From Gracilaria gracilis (Eukaryota > Rhodophyta > Florideophyceae > Gracilariales > Gracilariaceae), in assembly GCA_030374805.1 (NCBI GenBank), contig JARGSG010000007.1, forward strand, positions 62,001 through 126,000: DNA of 64,000 nucleotides, given 5' to 3'. Made by a program: the position numbers and the translations under genes. This document shows positions 1 through 12,292 of this stretch, in pieces (position 1 is the first letter of the stretch; each line of letters begins with the position of its first letter). Below the pieces are notes generated by a model, which was given only the letters and a program-made list of their open reading frames with translations, searched no databases and was not told the DNA's origin.

Positions 1-1690
1 TAACCTGTTCAGGAAAATGACGAGGGCTGCATTGAAGAAGTTCTTTAAGGAGCAGAAAATCAATGTGATGTCGTCAAGTGAGAGCGAGGAGGAGAGTGAT
101 AGTGGTAAGAAGGATAGTAAATTTGTTGGGGATGAACCGGGGGGGGAAGGTGAAGGAGGAATGCGGAGCTTTGCGGATAACAATCCGGGTCTTCTCCCGA
201 AGGGGATGAAGACAGCTGGAAAGTACACTGAGGGATCGGATATGTAGTAGACGAATATGGTGAGTGCACTGCCGAGTGAGTGGCCGGGAGGGAAGAATGC
301 TGTGAAACACCAGCACCCGTGGATGGATATGCATCACCTACGAAAGAAGCATAGGGTGGGGTGTTCAACGGTGGAGGATTTGAGGGCGGTGCATCACGCG
401 GTGTACTGGAATGCAGCCCGGAATGTGCACAAGAAACTGGGGACTACGAAGGAACCAGTTCTTGGGGTGAAGCTCCCGTTGAAGGGAAACCCGAAAGGGG
501 AGGAGGAGGCTCTTTGGTTGGCGGCGATGGAGAGGGATGACCTCGCGCGAGAGTATTTTGCCGCGAAGAGAATGAAGTTGATGGAAGATTCTGTGTGCTG
601 AAAGAATTTGGAAGTGAAGAAGGCATGTCAGATGAGGCGAAGAAGAGGGGGGGGTTGTTTGGTGAAGATGTGACAGACAGTATGTTGGAGTTTTTTCACA
701 AGGATTTCTTGGAACAGCCGGATCTCAAGTTCGAAAAGAACCGCAAGAGATGGAACCCTATCATCAATGCGGGAGAGGGGAAGGACGCGGGGGATAGGAT
801 GCAAGGCATTGGGCGATACATTACCACGAAGAAGGGGATTGTGGATTACATGGAATCGGATGAGAACCATGTGATGATGGTGAGAAAGAGGGTGTTGTTG
901 GATGCTAGGTTTGCGCAGATAGCAGCCGCTCTTTGTCTGTGTAACAACAGTAGGGCGAAGAAGAGAATGTATGCGCCCGAAACAGGAGGACCTGTGTTGT
1001 GTACGGGGGAGGGATGCCCGAGGCAGGTGTTGCACACCGATTTCCGAGGGTTGACGAATGTGGAGAAGAACAATGGGGAGATTCCAGGATTCTTCATGAT
1101 GGCCTCCGGGGGGAGCTCTTTTATGATATGGGTATGTGAGAGGTCAAATAATATGTATGTGACGGATGACAAGAGTTTGAAGAGGCTGTCTCGTACGATG
1201 GTTGTGAAGAAGTTCAGGGTCCCAACGTACTCCATGTTTATTGGAAGGGGAGATGTGTTTCATGCTGGGGCTGGGTACATGGATGCGCTGGTGAAAGAGA
1301 ATTGTCTACGGTATCACATTTACTTTGTGCCCGAGGGATGCAAGCTCCCTGATGCGGTGCACAGGCACCCTGCTTTTCGGCCCAAACTCTTAGATGAGGA
1401 ATTTGGACTCGGGGAAGACCCGAACGACCAGCTGTACGAGGAGGAAAGTTCTATGAGCAACTTTGAAATGGAGGAAGAGGAATTTGGAGAGGAGGATTAC
1501 GAAGAGGAAGATGACGAGTTACAAGGCCACAATGCTGATAACACGGATGGGGACTACGAAAAGGGACCGATGATAATGGATTATGAGGAGGATTAGATAA
1601 AATATGTAGGGCGTATAGTGTTATGTGTGAGAGTGAGGTGACTTGATTATTAATGAGAAATGAACGAATGTTTTGATATAATGTGAGCAT
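1..1690 (+). mobile_element. Element copy A (3' part), ParB/dioxygenase family, fossil
   Basis: This is the C-terminal part of a protein that is also found in copy C (33.6-37.4 kb). Both share a Lys-rich segment with the string ALKKFFKEQKIN, an acidic linker, a conserved block with KHQHPWM, and then a dioxygenase-like domain. The window opens inside the element, so its 5' part is not visible. The coding text ends at a TAG at 1594-1596, after a strongly acidic Glu/Asp tail. No terminal palindrome of the kind seen at the 5' ends of B and C is present after it. The copy is broken at a few places. I do not know a named family; a DNA transposon or a virus-derived insertion are both possible. Confidence 0.6.
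595..1596 (+). pseudogene. 2OG-Fe(II) dioxygenase-like domain of copy A
   Basis: This is the longest open stretch of copy A (333 codons). It shows a plausible double-stranded beta-helix dioxygenase signature: HTD (His147, Asp149), a distal His223 in VFHAGAGY, and Arg239 in CLRYHIYF. This His-x-Asp...His...Arg order is the iron- and 2-oxoglutarate-binding pattern of Fe(II) dioxygenases. That family includes nucleic-acid, histone and protein hydroxylases and demethylases, so the substrate cannot be read from the motif. The matching domain in copy C keeps the HTD part and stops before the distal His. A Glu/Asp-rich tail of about 50 residues ends the protein. The assignment rests on motif spacing only and needs a profile search; the wider copy is broken. 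Confidence 0.5.
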
Positions 1691-1797
1691 GAAAGGATTG
1701 TTGAAGAAAGAAAATGAGTTACAAAGCGTGGGGTAAGGAGAGAGAGTATTGTGCGAAGATATCTTTTTTACAAAATGAGACCAAAGTAGTACTGGTA

Positions 1798-2631
1798 CTA
1801 AAAGAGAATGTCTTTTCTAAGGACATTGACATAGTTGGTGTGAAAAGAGGCAGGGTCAGGCAAGCCCGCTCTCTTGGTATCCTCGGACGAAAGGTAGAAG
1901 TAAGCATTTCTGAATTCGTACTCAGAGAATGAGGCGGGGAAGAAGGTAAGAGTGCTGCCGTAGGCGAGGAGTGGTTGTACTGTGGAAGGGATATTGTAGG
2001 AGGTACCTGTGTTGGAGGAGACTATGCCGAGTAGTTCCTTCACTATCGTTGAGACTATGGTATTGTAGTGGGTGGCCACGTCATGCATGGTAATAAAGCC
2101 GTGGGAGGAACCAACTAGGTTGAATGAAGAGATCCAGACGAGCTTTTCGTAGTAGGTTTTAGAGAAGGCGTCTTCGTCAACGATATTGCAAGCGAGACCT
2201 GCGTTGAAGAAGCGTTGTACTGGTGCGGAAGCCCATTTTCCGGTGACACTTGTGAGGCCGTTGGGGGTAAGAGAGGTGACGCCATCCTGTGGAGGTTCAC
2301 CGAGGGTGGGTACGACGATGTGAAGAACTGCTCGTGTGGTGTGATGAAGACCATGTTTTGAAAAAATGGGAAGAATGTGGCCGTTCTGAATGAAGACCAG
2401 GTCTTGTCTGCGAGATGGAGGGCCGGAGCGAATTACTGTTTCCAACAAGTTGCTCCTGCCGCAGAAGAAAATGGGACCTTGTGGAATGCTGTGTGCGGCT
2501 ATGAAATCTTGGAGTGAAAAAATGGTATCTTGAGAGGTACCGTGGTCGTAAAGCACGGAGCCAATGCGGCCTCTGCATAGAACAATAGCTAGGGTGTGGG
2601 AGGAGCGGAGAGAAGAGGAAGGCGAGATCAT
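1798..2631 (-). CDS. Ketopantoate-reductase-fold protein (ApbA/PanE-like)
   Basis: An open frame of 277 codons on the minus strand. Residues 14-25 end in GRGRIGS... style text (CRGRIGS), which looks like the start of a Rossmann nucleotide-binding fold. DLVFIQNG at 77-84, DGVTSLTPNGLTSVTGKWA around 116-134 and EKLVWISSF at 162-170 match the layout of ketopantoate reductases, where a Lys of the last motif is catalytic. The same wording is what I recall for a plant and algal family of unknown substrate, not for bacterial PanE itself. The usual N-terminal GxGxxG loop is abbreviated here, so the start may be incomplete or the protein may bind cofactor poorly. It lies between copy A and a coiled-coil gene and appears to be a host gene surrounded by fossils. 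It contains no visible break. Confidence 0.6.
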   Translation of the reverse strand: MISPSSSLRSSHTLAIVLCRGRIGSVLYDHGTSQDTIFSLQDFIAAHSIPQGPIFFCGRSNLLETVIRSGPPSRRQDLVFIQNGHILPIFSKHGLHHTTRAVLHIVVPTLGEPPQDGVTSLTPNGLTSVTGKWASAPVQRFFNAGLACNIVDEDAFSKTYYEKLVWISSFNLVGSSHGFITMHDVATHYNTIVSTIVKELLGIVSSNTGTSYNIPSTVQPLLAYGSTLTFFPASFSEYEFRNAYFYLSSEDTKRAGLPDPASFHTNYVNVLRKDILF

Positions 2632-3067
2632 TATGTGGAATTTGTTGGATGCAGTGAGGAGATATTGTGCTACAGGAGAGGAAGGGAGAGATGCTTAAGT
2701 AGAGAACGGTGTTGCCGATGTATACATCAATAAAGTGGTTTCGGAGGAAAAGACAGTTTTTATGAATAAGTAGTTGAAGGAATGAGGTAGGTGGGTATGA
2801 AGCTAGGACTGATGAATGTGTTTATGAAAAGAGATGTGTCGAAATGAAGTATAAAGCGGAAGATGTAATGGTAAGGAGTCAAGTAACGGGCGCTGTGGAT
2901 TGGTTTTGTGGGATGGTACTGAAAGGAAAAAACGAAAATATGGAAATATCTGGGAGAAATGGAGTTTTTGGGGAATGGCGGGAAATTGAGGTATAGAAAA
3001 TTACGATACAAATAGGCCTGCGGGGTAGAGGGGTGTGTGGCCACGAGTGTAACGGCTGTGATCAGGG
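2632..3067. other. Intergenic, upstream of the reductase-like gene
   Basis: This 436-bp stretch has no convincing coding region. It should contain the promoter of the minus-strand reductase-like gene and perhaps that of the plus-strand coiled-coil gene. I see no clear TATA box at a fixed distance from either start. Confidence 0.4.
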
Positions 3068-4101
3068 GTGGGTGGCAAGGACGAGAGTTGTTGTAAGTCG
3101 CTCAGGACTGTTCAAGTCGTTTATCGCCGGAGGCCGTCTTTTCTCGGGATGTCGAATGGATACGTTGGTGACGAGGAGCTAATGGCTCTGCTGCAAAGGA
3201 CGGAAGTGCCAGAGACGCCGCCGCGGAAGGAGAGAGGGGGTACTGAGTGGGTTTGTGTGAGTCAGAGGGTCTGTAATGGGGATGGAGGAGGCGGTGGAGG
3301 TGATGGGGATGGAGACGGAGGAGGAGGACCGGAGAGAAGGTTTATGGGGGAGATGGAGGAGCGGGTGAGGAAGCTTGGGGAGAGTTTGAAGGAGCACTTC
3401 GAAGAAATGCTGTCGGAGATGGTGGCAGACATGGGAGGGGTGGTGCTGAGTGTGTCGGAGGTTGGGGTGCCGATGGAATTGATTTCGACGATTCGGAAGA
3501 GGATGACGTTGACTGGGGTGGGGGCTGTGGGACATGTGAATGGGATGTTGGAGTGCGTGGGGAGGGAGATGGGGAGGCTGCAAAAGGAGAACATGGGGCT
3601 GAAGGGTAGGGTTGAAGTGTTGGAGGAGCAAGTGGGACAGGTGGAGAAGGAGTGCAAATTGCTGATGGAGTTGAAGGAAACGGTGAGGGGAGGGAGAGTA
3701 GGGGTGGGAGAGGGAGAAGGTAAAGGGTTGCCGGTGACGCCTGGTTCTCGGGGTGGGCGGGGCAGTGTGAGGGAGAGGGGGGAGAAGAGAAGGGAGTAGA
3801 AGGTGTGGGGAGTCGACTGGAGAAGAGGAGAAAGGGTGGGGTGATGGTGGACGAGGATGGGAAGGTGTTTGTGCCGCCGCAGCTGCCGGGTGGCGCGCCA
3901 TTGATGGGTTTCGGGAGTGCGGCGGCTGCGAGGACGGCGGAGCGTATATTGGAGGAGCAAGAGGAGAAGAAACTGGGAGGGGTCGGAAGCCGCTTTGGGG
4001 CTAGGAGGGTGTACCAGAATGGAGGGAGTTGTCCGTTGGACTTCTTTAACTTGATATTTAGGGAAACTGAGACTCAGGATCCGGATGCTGAGTTGGAATA
4101 G
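3068..4101 (+). CDS. Hypothetical Gly-rich coiled-coil protein, possible 80-bp intron
   Basis: Two open frames follow each other: 3068-3799 and 3802-4101. The first holds a Gly/Asp-rich patch and then a coiled-coil-like stretch (about residues 165-205, GRLQKENMGL, KGRVEVLEEQVGQVEKE). The second begins with a basic run and carries LPGGAPLMGFGSAAAARTAE. They can be one gene if an intron lies at 3720-3799: a GAAG|GTAAAG donor and a GAGTAG acceptor keep the frame and would give about 317 residues. That intron has no pyrimidine tract, so a frame break is the alternative. The start could also be the Met at 3149. I recognise no family. The third codon position is G-rich, which supports real coding on this strand over the long Ser/Pro shadow on the other. 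Confidence 0.4.
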
Positions 4102-4382
4102 ACCAGCGCTGGTGACCCGAGAGTAAATTTTTTGAGTGATATTGACGCCTGCGACGAATGTAAGGTAACGGGCAGTGGCGCACGAACTGCAAACTAGCAT
4201 ACAACTTCAACAAATGGATTTCAACTGCGGCACGTGGAAATGCGATTTCCAAAAAATTTTATTTTGCCTTGCCAACTAGCGCAATCTGCGAAATTGCTAG
4301 TTTTTTCGCACCTTTATTTTCATAACTAGCGATCTAGCATACTACACTAGCATTCCGAGAACACCCACGTAGCTACGTAGTT

Positions 4383-7300
4383 TTGTTTGACGAAGTTGAA
4401 GCGAAGTTTAATCGCTTTTTAGCTCATCTCGAGACGTTGGGAGACACCATTAGAGGTGGAGAGAACGTCCCGGACCTACAACCTGTGGTATCCAATCGTG
4501 CAATTCATCTTGATCGCGCGAAGGTCCACTCCAACAGGAAAGCTCACAATGATGCCGACTCTGACTCGTCCCAGTCATCTGTGCATTCTCGCCGATCGGC
4601 GGATTCCTCGTCTTCGGACTCGTCTACGGACGCTGACCGACACCGTCGTGCAGGCTCGTCGCACTCGCGAGGTTCTATAGCCACTCACGGTGAGTTTTGG
4701 GCCCGACAGAAGGGAAGGAAGCACTCCGGTCTGAGGGAACTGAAGCCTATTAACCCTGTATACAAGAAGCTCTTATCGTACCGGTCTTACCGTTTGGAGA
4801 ACTCGAGCTTGGATCGTACAGCCCGCGGTACTGAAAAGGTGAAAGACTGCATCAAAAGGATGGATTTGTCGTTCCGTAACCAATACTTTACTGGAGAAGA
4901 CCCAATTATGGTGCTTGACTTTCTGTCACGCTTTGTTGCAGAAGCCGACATTCTACGGATGAATGAGGGACAGACATATGTCGCCCTACCGTATTTCTTA
5001 TGTGGATTTGCTGAAGATCAATACAACTCTTTCAGAGGTTCATCTCGTGCCTCTGAGGGAGTGGTCACCTGTTGACCCGAAACAGGGCAATATCTACTCC
5101 GTTCTTACGCGACCGGGACTGCTATTCAGGAATCTATCCTCGCGTTACGGGATACGAAGCAACTCCCGAAGGATACGGAGATCGAATTTTCAGTTAGACC
5201 GAACAAAGCTTTCCACCGATTTGGTAACCTTTATACCGGTGGAGAGCGTTGCGCCATGTTTATCGACGGGTTGGACCCGGCTATACGCACTCTGGTTGCC
5301 CAACGTCGTCAGGATAGGAGAAAGGTAACCTACCTCGAGCTGGTACAATACGCAAAATCCGAAGGAGACGCGCTGCGCGCTTGCACCAGTAGCCGTCTCA
5401 AGTCAAAGGCCTTACACCTAGAAGGCGCTCCGTCGTCAATCTCACTGCTGCCGCAGGAGCACTCTCGTCAAGAGGTCTATAACCTGCACTCTACACAGGA
5501 TGAACTGGTTTCTGACGCAGCTTCGGAGCTCCCGTCCACCACGTTTGCCTCGTGTGAAACGGATACTCAACTTCTGTATGCCGATCGTTCTCGCATACAA
5601 GGACCTCAGGTCCCATACGCCACTGGTAATCGCTACCATGGCCTGGATGGATGGACGCCCGCGTCGTAAAGTTCCAAGACAACTGGATGCCCGAGACTGC
5701 TTCCAGAATGATCTCTCACCTGTGCTACACCCACGGGCATGTGTCGCAAAAATGTACTCTCACTTTGAAGGAAATTCCCACGGTTGTGGTTCACTACGAA
5801 GCCCTGACCCTAGAAGAACAGGCATCCGTACCTGCAACCGCCTATTTGCGGGCGAAGACCGAGTTTCCTCCTACACTTTCGCCAGCTAATGCTGTGGCTT
5901 TGCAACAATCGGGCTCTTCTAGGATCCCTGTTTCGTCCTTCCTGTCCGCTACTGCTATCCTACCCGCAGCCACGGTTAGTTCTGTCACTGTTCCACATGC
6001 CGCTCCATCGGCGACCGCCGTGCAGAGCGCCGTTCCCGTTAGAACGGATAACATCCAGGGGAACTGGGTGAGGGAGTCTCCATTGACGAGGCGCCCGAGG
6101 CGTCACAGCCTCACTACACGGTCAAAATCCTTTCGCGAAAATCCTTGACTATCCCAGACGTAGACTCTAACACCATTGGTGTGTGCGTTTCCCGTGGATG
6201 CAGTAGAGGAAAAACGGATCCCGAATCGAGTCATGGTGATCTCCAAGCGAAACTACAAGGTTTGCGAAGACCTTGGCCTATACACCCAGCATATGGTGCG
6301 CCATCTGTCTATTCCAGATACAGTTACTGGCCCCAACCTCATTGTTGAATCGTTATTACCGCTGGAAGTGCGTGCCCGTGTTTGTCAGCGACCCGTTATG
6401 GTCGTAGCCGACGCTATCAATAACCCTTTGAAGACTGAAAGTATGGTTTCACTGGTTGTGAAGATTGGCAACTGCGTCGTACGGCTCGAGTTCATCGTAT
6501 GTAAGACGTTAACTGCCCCCGTTATTTTGGGATGCGACTTCTGCGACCGATATGTCGAGGCAATACGCCTGCGCTCGCGTGGAGTTAAATTGGAGAATCG
6601 TTCGGGAATACCGATAGTTTGACGCCCGCTTAGACGTTGCTCATCCAAATTGGTACCACTCCCAGCCCCGCTAAAGGATTCGTCACCTCCGAATGAGTCG
6701 CCCAATCCACGTGTTGCACGGTCGGTGGCAGTCCCGCCAGAATCACAAGTGATGTTCAACGTTACGGCTGCACCCCTTAGTCTAAGGGTCGTTTAACCAC
6801 TCACCTCTTTCCACGAGAAATATTAGCTTGCAATGGCAAACGGGGTCGTCCAGATATCTGGTGGCCACCCTTTTCAGGTTTTGATACCCAACTTTGACAA
6901 GAAGCCCCAGTACCTAGCCAAAAACCAAGTTGTTGGTACGGTGCTTCCACACCTTACGGCATTTATCCCTCCAAAGGTGTCTGCCGCCGAAGTACTCGGG
7001 ACCGTCGAACCTGGAATTGCAAGGGATAAATCTTCAACTAAGGAGGGGAAGGAAGAAGTCCTCTTCCCCCTCGAGGAGGTTGAATGCACGAACGATTAGA
7101 GAAAGAAGGTCACTCCCACGAGTTACGACAAGCTCGACCCTGTAAGGGAGTTGGAAGAGTTAGACCTTGGCCACGTGCCGGAGTCTCATCTTCAAAAGCT
7201 ACGCGAAATGTTGCGTGATTTCACCCCAATGTGGGACGGATCTCTTGGAGAAAGCACAACAACAGAACACCGGATTGATTTGCTACCTGATTCGAGACCG

Positions 7301-10300
7301 GTTGCTCAACACCCGTACAGGGCAGGCCCCAAAGCGAGGGAAGAGGAACAATTCCAAGTGGATAAAATGCTGCGCTCAGGCGTGATTGAACCAGCTCAAT
7401 CGCCGTGGGCATTCCCAGTTGTACTGGCTCCGAAACACGATGGGTGCTGGCGTTTTTGCATTGACTAACGTCGCTTGAACACAGTCACCGTAAAAGACGC
7501 GTACCCCGTACCCCGTATAGAAGAGTATATTGATTCTCTTGGCGAAGCCGCGGTGTTTTCAACGTTGGATGCGAACTGGGGGTACTGGCAAGTACCCGTC
7601 CGACTGGAAGACCGTGACAAGACAGCCTTCGTCTGCCACTCAATATTATACCGCTTTAAGTGTATGCCATTTGGACTGATAAATGCCCCCGCTACCTTTC
7701 AGCGCGCCTTAGATATCCTGCTTGCTCGCTTCAAGTGGCGGAGTTGCCTCGTCTACCTTGACGATATCATTGTCTTTTTCAGTAATTTGGATGACCATCT
7801 GGACCACGTTCCTGAGATCATGTCCACGCTCCGTGATGCGAGAATCTCTCTAAAATTGAGGAACGGTGAGTTTGTCACCGACTCGGTTAAGTATCTGGGG
7901 CACATCATCCGTCCAAGACGCTTAATGATCGCTGATGTACGGGTGAAGACGCTCAAAGAGGCCAAACACGCGAAAACTCAAGCGAAACTTTGCTCCTTTT
8001 TAGGGCTGCGTAACGTCTACCGACGATTTATACCCCGCTTTGCAAAGATCGCGGGACCTCTCAATGACCTTTGGAGGAAAGAACAACCACCAAAACTGGG
8101 ACATCTTGCTCCCACGCAAGCGGAAGCTTTCGAATCTCTTAGAGAGACAGTTACCTCCCAACCGATCTTATCGTGTCCAAAAACTGGTGTATCTTATACT
8201 GTGGACACGGATTCTAGTGAATACCAAATCGTGTGTGCATTGTTTCAAACCACTCCTGACGGGGAGCGAAAACCCATTGAATACTGGTCCAGGTAACTCA
8301 ACGTTCATGAACGGAACTACTCGGTGTCGGAGAAGCAATGTCTCGCCATGGTATGGGCGCTGCAAACGCTGTGACCATAGCTCAGAAGGGTACACTTCAC
8401 AGTTAATACAGACCACTCTGCATTACGATGGTTAATGTCCGTCACGGAACCTTCTGGCAGCTTAATGCGTTCTAGACTACGGCTCGCCGAATTTGACTAC
8501 GAAGCCTCTTACAAGAAGGGAAGTCTGAACGCCCAGGCGGACGCTCTTTTTCGTTTAGAAACAGAAGGTAAAGCCCTGCCCGTTGACGACAATGATGAAG
8601 ATATCCCTTGTTTCCTGCTCCAGGATGACTCAAATTACGACCTGATTTCGGACGAAGTCTGTGACGATATTCTCGTAGCAGACGGTGAGAAACCGGAATC
8701 CGGTTCGTTTGCGCCGATCAATTCAGAGGAAATGATACGTGACCAGCACGGAGACCCGTTTTGTACGAAGATACGCGCCCAGTTAAATGGCGGTGCCAAA
8801 ATCCCTTTTGGGGTTGACAACCAAAGTTAGTTGGTAAGGACCGTCCAGACTTCTTCACAAATTTTAGTTCCATATTCCGTCCAATCGAGAGTTCTACACC
8901 TCTCTCACTCTTCGAGGTTGGCTGCACACCCTGATGTAAGGAGACTGTACACGACATTACGCCGGGACTTCTACTGGCCGCCATTAACGTTGAATTGCTA
9001 CGCAATTTTGCGGTCTTGTATTCATTGTGCTCGAGAACGAGTTAAACTAGGACGCCATGCAAAAAAGGTAACCCTGTTCCCAGCACGGTCCCCTCTCGAG
9101 TTTTTTGCTATCAATATTCTCGGTGAGTTCGTCCGGAATTCCCGTGGAAACAAATGCCTTCTCGCCATAGCGGACTGCTTCTCTAAACTATTACGGACGA
9201 TCCCGTTGAAAAAAATATTACGGCACGAAGCGTCGCTGAAGCCTTTGTTAGACATTGGGTTTTAGTCTATGGCCTACCGGTTAATCTCCTCTCGGACAAC
9301 AGACCGCAATTTGTTGCGAGGCTTTTCCAGAATGTCTGCAGGATACATGATGTGAAGAATTTGTTCACAACGACGTACCACCCCCAGTATAATGGGCAAG
9401 TGGAGCGGTTTAACCGAACGTTGTTGTCCACGTTGCGTGCATATACGATTGATCACCCCCAAACATGGGACTTGTACACCGATACGGTAACTTTTGCGTA
9501 CAATACGCAAACTCACAGAGTTACTGGCGTAACTTCCATTGGCCTAGTTCTCACACGGCCACCACCGCTGGTCACAGTTGAACCTCAGACGACGCTGGGT
9601 GAGCCCCCGTCTACGCCTGATCATTACATTCAATGGAAGAATTGCCTTGCCACAATGGTTCCCGTCGCAAAATCCGCTATGGCGAAGGCACAACACGCTT
9701 CCAAGCAAAATTTTGATGCCCGAATCCGTCTGCATCTTCCCTCGATGGAGAAAGGACAATTTGCCTTTGTTATAAAGGAGTACTATAACTTTGAAAAGGA
9801 GAAACGTCACAAAATCTCGCCTATCGCGGATGGTCCCTACAATTTCATCTCAGTGAACGATGACACAGTGGTATTGAAAGTGGGTAATACCCACGAACGC
9901 TTCTCTCGTGATCGCGTGGTACAAGGCCTTAACCCGAGCACGGAATTTATTACTAACGCCAGGGCTCCGGATGGTCAATTCAACAACACTCATCATAGAA
10001 GCATGGCTCTCTATCCCAAAGGGAGTTGCTCAACCCTCTCGAGGACTTTCAGACGTACCAATTATATCGAAGCGACATAATTCTTTGGATTCTCCGACTC
10101 TAATTCGCTATCGCTTTCGAGCGGCTGTCGAGCTGCCATCCAGCGTGAAATTAACACCCCACGTCGCTCCAACTAAGGAGAGGAAGGCAATGGACCGCTT
10201 GGTAGCAAATTTCATACCGTTGTCGTGATCTACTGTTCGTCCCTCACGGTTACCTGAAGTGGAAAAGCCTACTGGCTCCGTCCAGGACGGTTTTGGAATG

Positions 10301-12046
10301 TATATCTCGGTTGCCGGATCTGCAGCTCCGAAATAGCTCGTTGAAAACTACCATGAATTCCCAACCCTCTGCGGAGGAGAGCACCCTTGTCAACAAGAAT
10401 ACTCAACTGGATACCGATTTGCCTCCACCTAAGCCTGCTGGAAATCACCCCTCTGTCAAAGAAGTGTCGTCAGACGATGGTGTTCCACAACCTCCAATAC
10501 AGGAGAGAACAGTTGGCCTCACTCGTATGGAACCGTCGACATAGTCGGAAAGGAGCCTGAACAGCTCGCCTTCGAAAGGAAATATGGACACAGGACACCT
10601 GGATAATCGCTCGAGAGATTCAGCGGATGCTCCGCCGTCGCATACCGTCCAAGACGTGCGCACCTCAACCACCACGAAGGCGCAAGAGAAAGAAATCACA
10701 GCAGACCCTGGGGTAGAGAACACCTTTATTCAGGAAGGTTCAAGAAACGATGCAATGGAAACTCTCACCGCCATGCGGGCTCGGATGACTTAGCATCTCC
10801 ACTCGTCGAGGAGGGTTTACCAAGTACCCTTCAGAACGGTGAAAGCTACCCTAATGGGCAGCAAACTGTAGAAGAGCAGTTTCACGCCCCACTAACGGGG
10901 ACGAGACACTCTGCACGTGCAGGAGAGCCACACGGAAACGTGTCACGCGGCACGCGCCGTACACCTCCGCACAGTGAGAGCTCCCCACAGCAACGCGGTA
11001 TTGCCGTCACCACCCACCAAGCTAGGTCATGTGAACTGACGCGCGCCGTTGCCACAGAACCACCTCCTCTTCGCGAACCGTCGCGCACAGGACAAGGTCG
11101 GCTCAGCAGCCGTGTGACCGGAACCCAGCCACCTGGTGAAGAATCACCCTCGCTGAGGAGCCCAGCACCCTCAGATGAAACCGGCTGGGCTCTTCCGCCG
11201 CTGGCTTCAGAGCTACAGCTCACGCTGGTACCGTTACGGGCAACGCAGTCAGGAACCACCGTGGACCCAGCGAGCGCAGGAACCGCGAAACGGGATGTTC
11301 ACCCCAAGGAGTTCGTCATCGACCGTATCGTCGCACATAGCTATCACTCCGATGGTTATTTACAGTACCAAGTTCGTTGGTATGGATACCCGCCGTCTAG
11401 TGACACGGAAGAACCGGTGGAACATGTACCCCGATCGAAGATCGTGCAGTACCATAGCCGTATTGGAGAGGGGGTACCCAGTAAAATCAAACAAGCCCTG
11501 TTGGGATAACAAACCGATCGAATTGGACCACAAAATCGTCGTCACGAACGCTCCGGTGTGACACCGTTGTCGTTCCCCTCGATACCAAGGAAGACGTGAA
11601 ACTCAGGAAAAGATAGAGGGTGCCATGAGGCGACCTCAGAAGAGAAGAAGAACCCCTTGTACAGGGAGTATGGCACCTCGAGAAGAGAAGATGAAGTAGA
11701 AAACTCGAGAAAATAAGATGAAGGAGAAGCCTCGAGAAAAGGAGAAGAAGAAGAAGAGAGAAGATAAAATTTGGCGTGGAAGATCAGAGTCTACTCAAGT
11801 CACTCGGTCTTAATTGAACTATATTGCCCCCGCTACTCGAAGAGACAACCACCAAGCGTAGGTGCGAGCTGACCTCCCCTCACGAGGAAGGTCTAGCACC
11901 CCCCAGTGATCCAGGAGGATGAACCTGAGGCCCTAGCTGTGCTAGTATCGCAACTCACAGTTGCGTGCTATCACCGGACGCTCCGGAAGCAGCCACCTCG
12001 AGATCCTTAAGGAACTGGGAGATGATGGCTGCGCGGTCAGGCCCAT
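4383..12046 (+). mobile_element. Ty3/gypsy LTR retrotransposon 1, old and broken
   Basis: The order is Ty3/gypsy. A gag-like region with Ser/Asp-rich N-terminus and a knuckle-like Cys/His motif (about 4.4-6.1 kb) is followed by a protease-like region (about 6.2-6.8 kb). Reverse transcriptase with YLDD and RNase H come next (about 7.2-8.5 kb). Then come an integrase with HHCC and DDE parts (about 8.8-9.6 kb) and its GPY/F-like tail (to about 10.08 kb). A chromodomain lies further downstream (about 11.28-11.51 kb). A polypurine stretch at about 11,637-11,770 is followed by a TG start that may be the 3' LTR, cut off near 12,046 by a palindromic repeat. I found no 5' LTR. The element carries many breaks (well over ten) and is old. 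It is closely related to the copy at 37.4-44.2 kb. Confidence 0.85.
11281..11509 (+). other. Chromodomain segment of Ty3/gypsy 1
   Basis: The translated segment EFVIDRIVAHSYHSDG and YQVRWYGYP is a typical chromodomain start (aromatic-cage strand followed by YxVRWxGY). Chromodomains at the end of Ty3/gypsy pol direct integration towards modified histones. Here the domain is separated from the integrase tail by about 1.2 kb of Pro/Ser/Thr-rich text. The same arrangement appears in the related element 2. Confidence 0.7.
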
Positions 12047-12292
12047 CAAGTGCCACGACACCCCGGTCTGCCGTCCTAACGTGCCATGAGTGGTATAGCT
12101 GAGGCGGTGGTACACGTGGCACCGCGAACGAGCCCTGAGCGGTGAAATTTACCCACTGTCAACGCGCCATGTGTGATGAAACTAGGGTGGTGGCATACGA
12201 GGCTCCGCCAACGCGTCGTTGACAGCGGATTGGGTGTTCATGGTACTTCATCGGTGCACCGATGAAGCGCCACGACACCCCGATCCGCTTTC
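12047..12292. repeat. Palindromic repeats P1 (half) and P2 (full) with spacer
   Basis: A half palindrome at 12,047-12,077 reads GCCACGACACCCCGGTCTGC. A full, slightly imperfect hairpin at 12,221-12,292 is centred on GGTGCACC at 12,253-12,260. The spacer between them holds the recurrent texts GATGAAACT and ACGTGGCACCGC. P2 directly abuts the conserved 5' region of element copy B, just as P7 abuts copy C. Confidence 0.85.

Noticed and set aside
3179-4200. Two long Ser/Pro/His-rich minus frames opposite the coiled-coil gene
   Set aside because: Low-complexity shadows of the G-rich plus strand.
4190-4360. ACTAGCAT / TGCTAGTTT words as terminal repeats of Ty3/gypsy 1
   Set aside because: Similar words occur at 14,873-14,923 but with no matching partner at the 3' end of the element and no target duplication.
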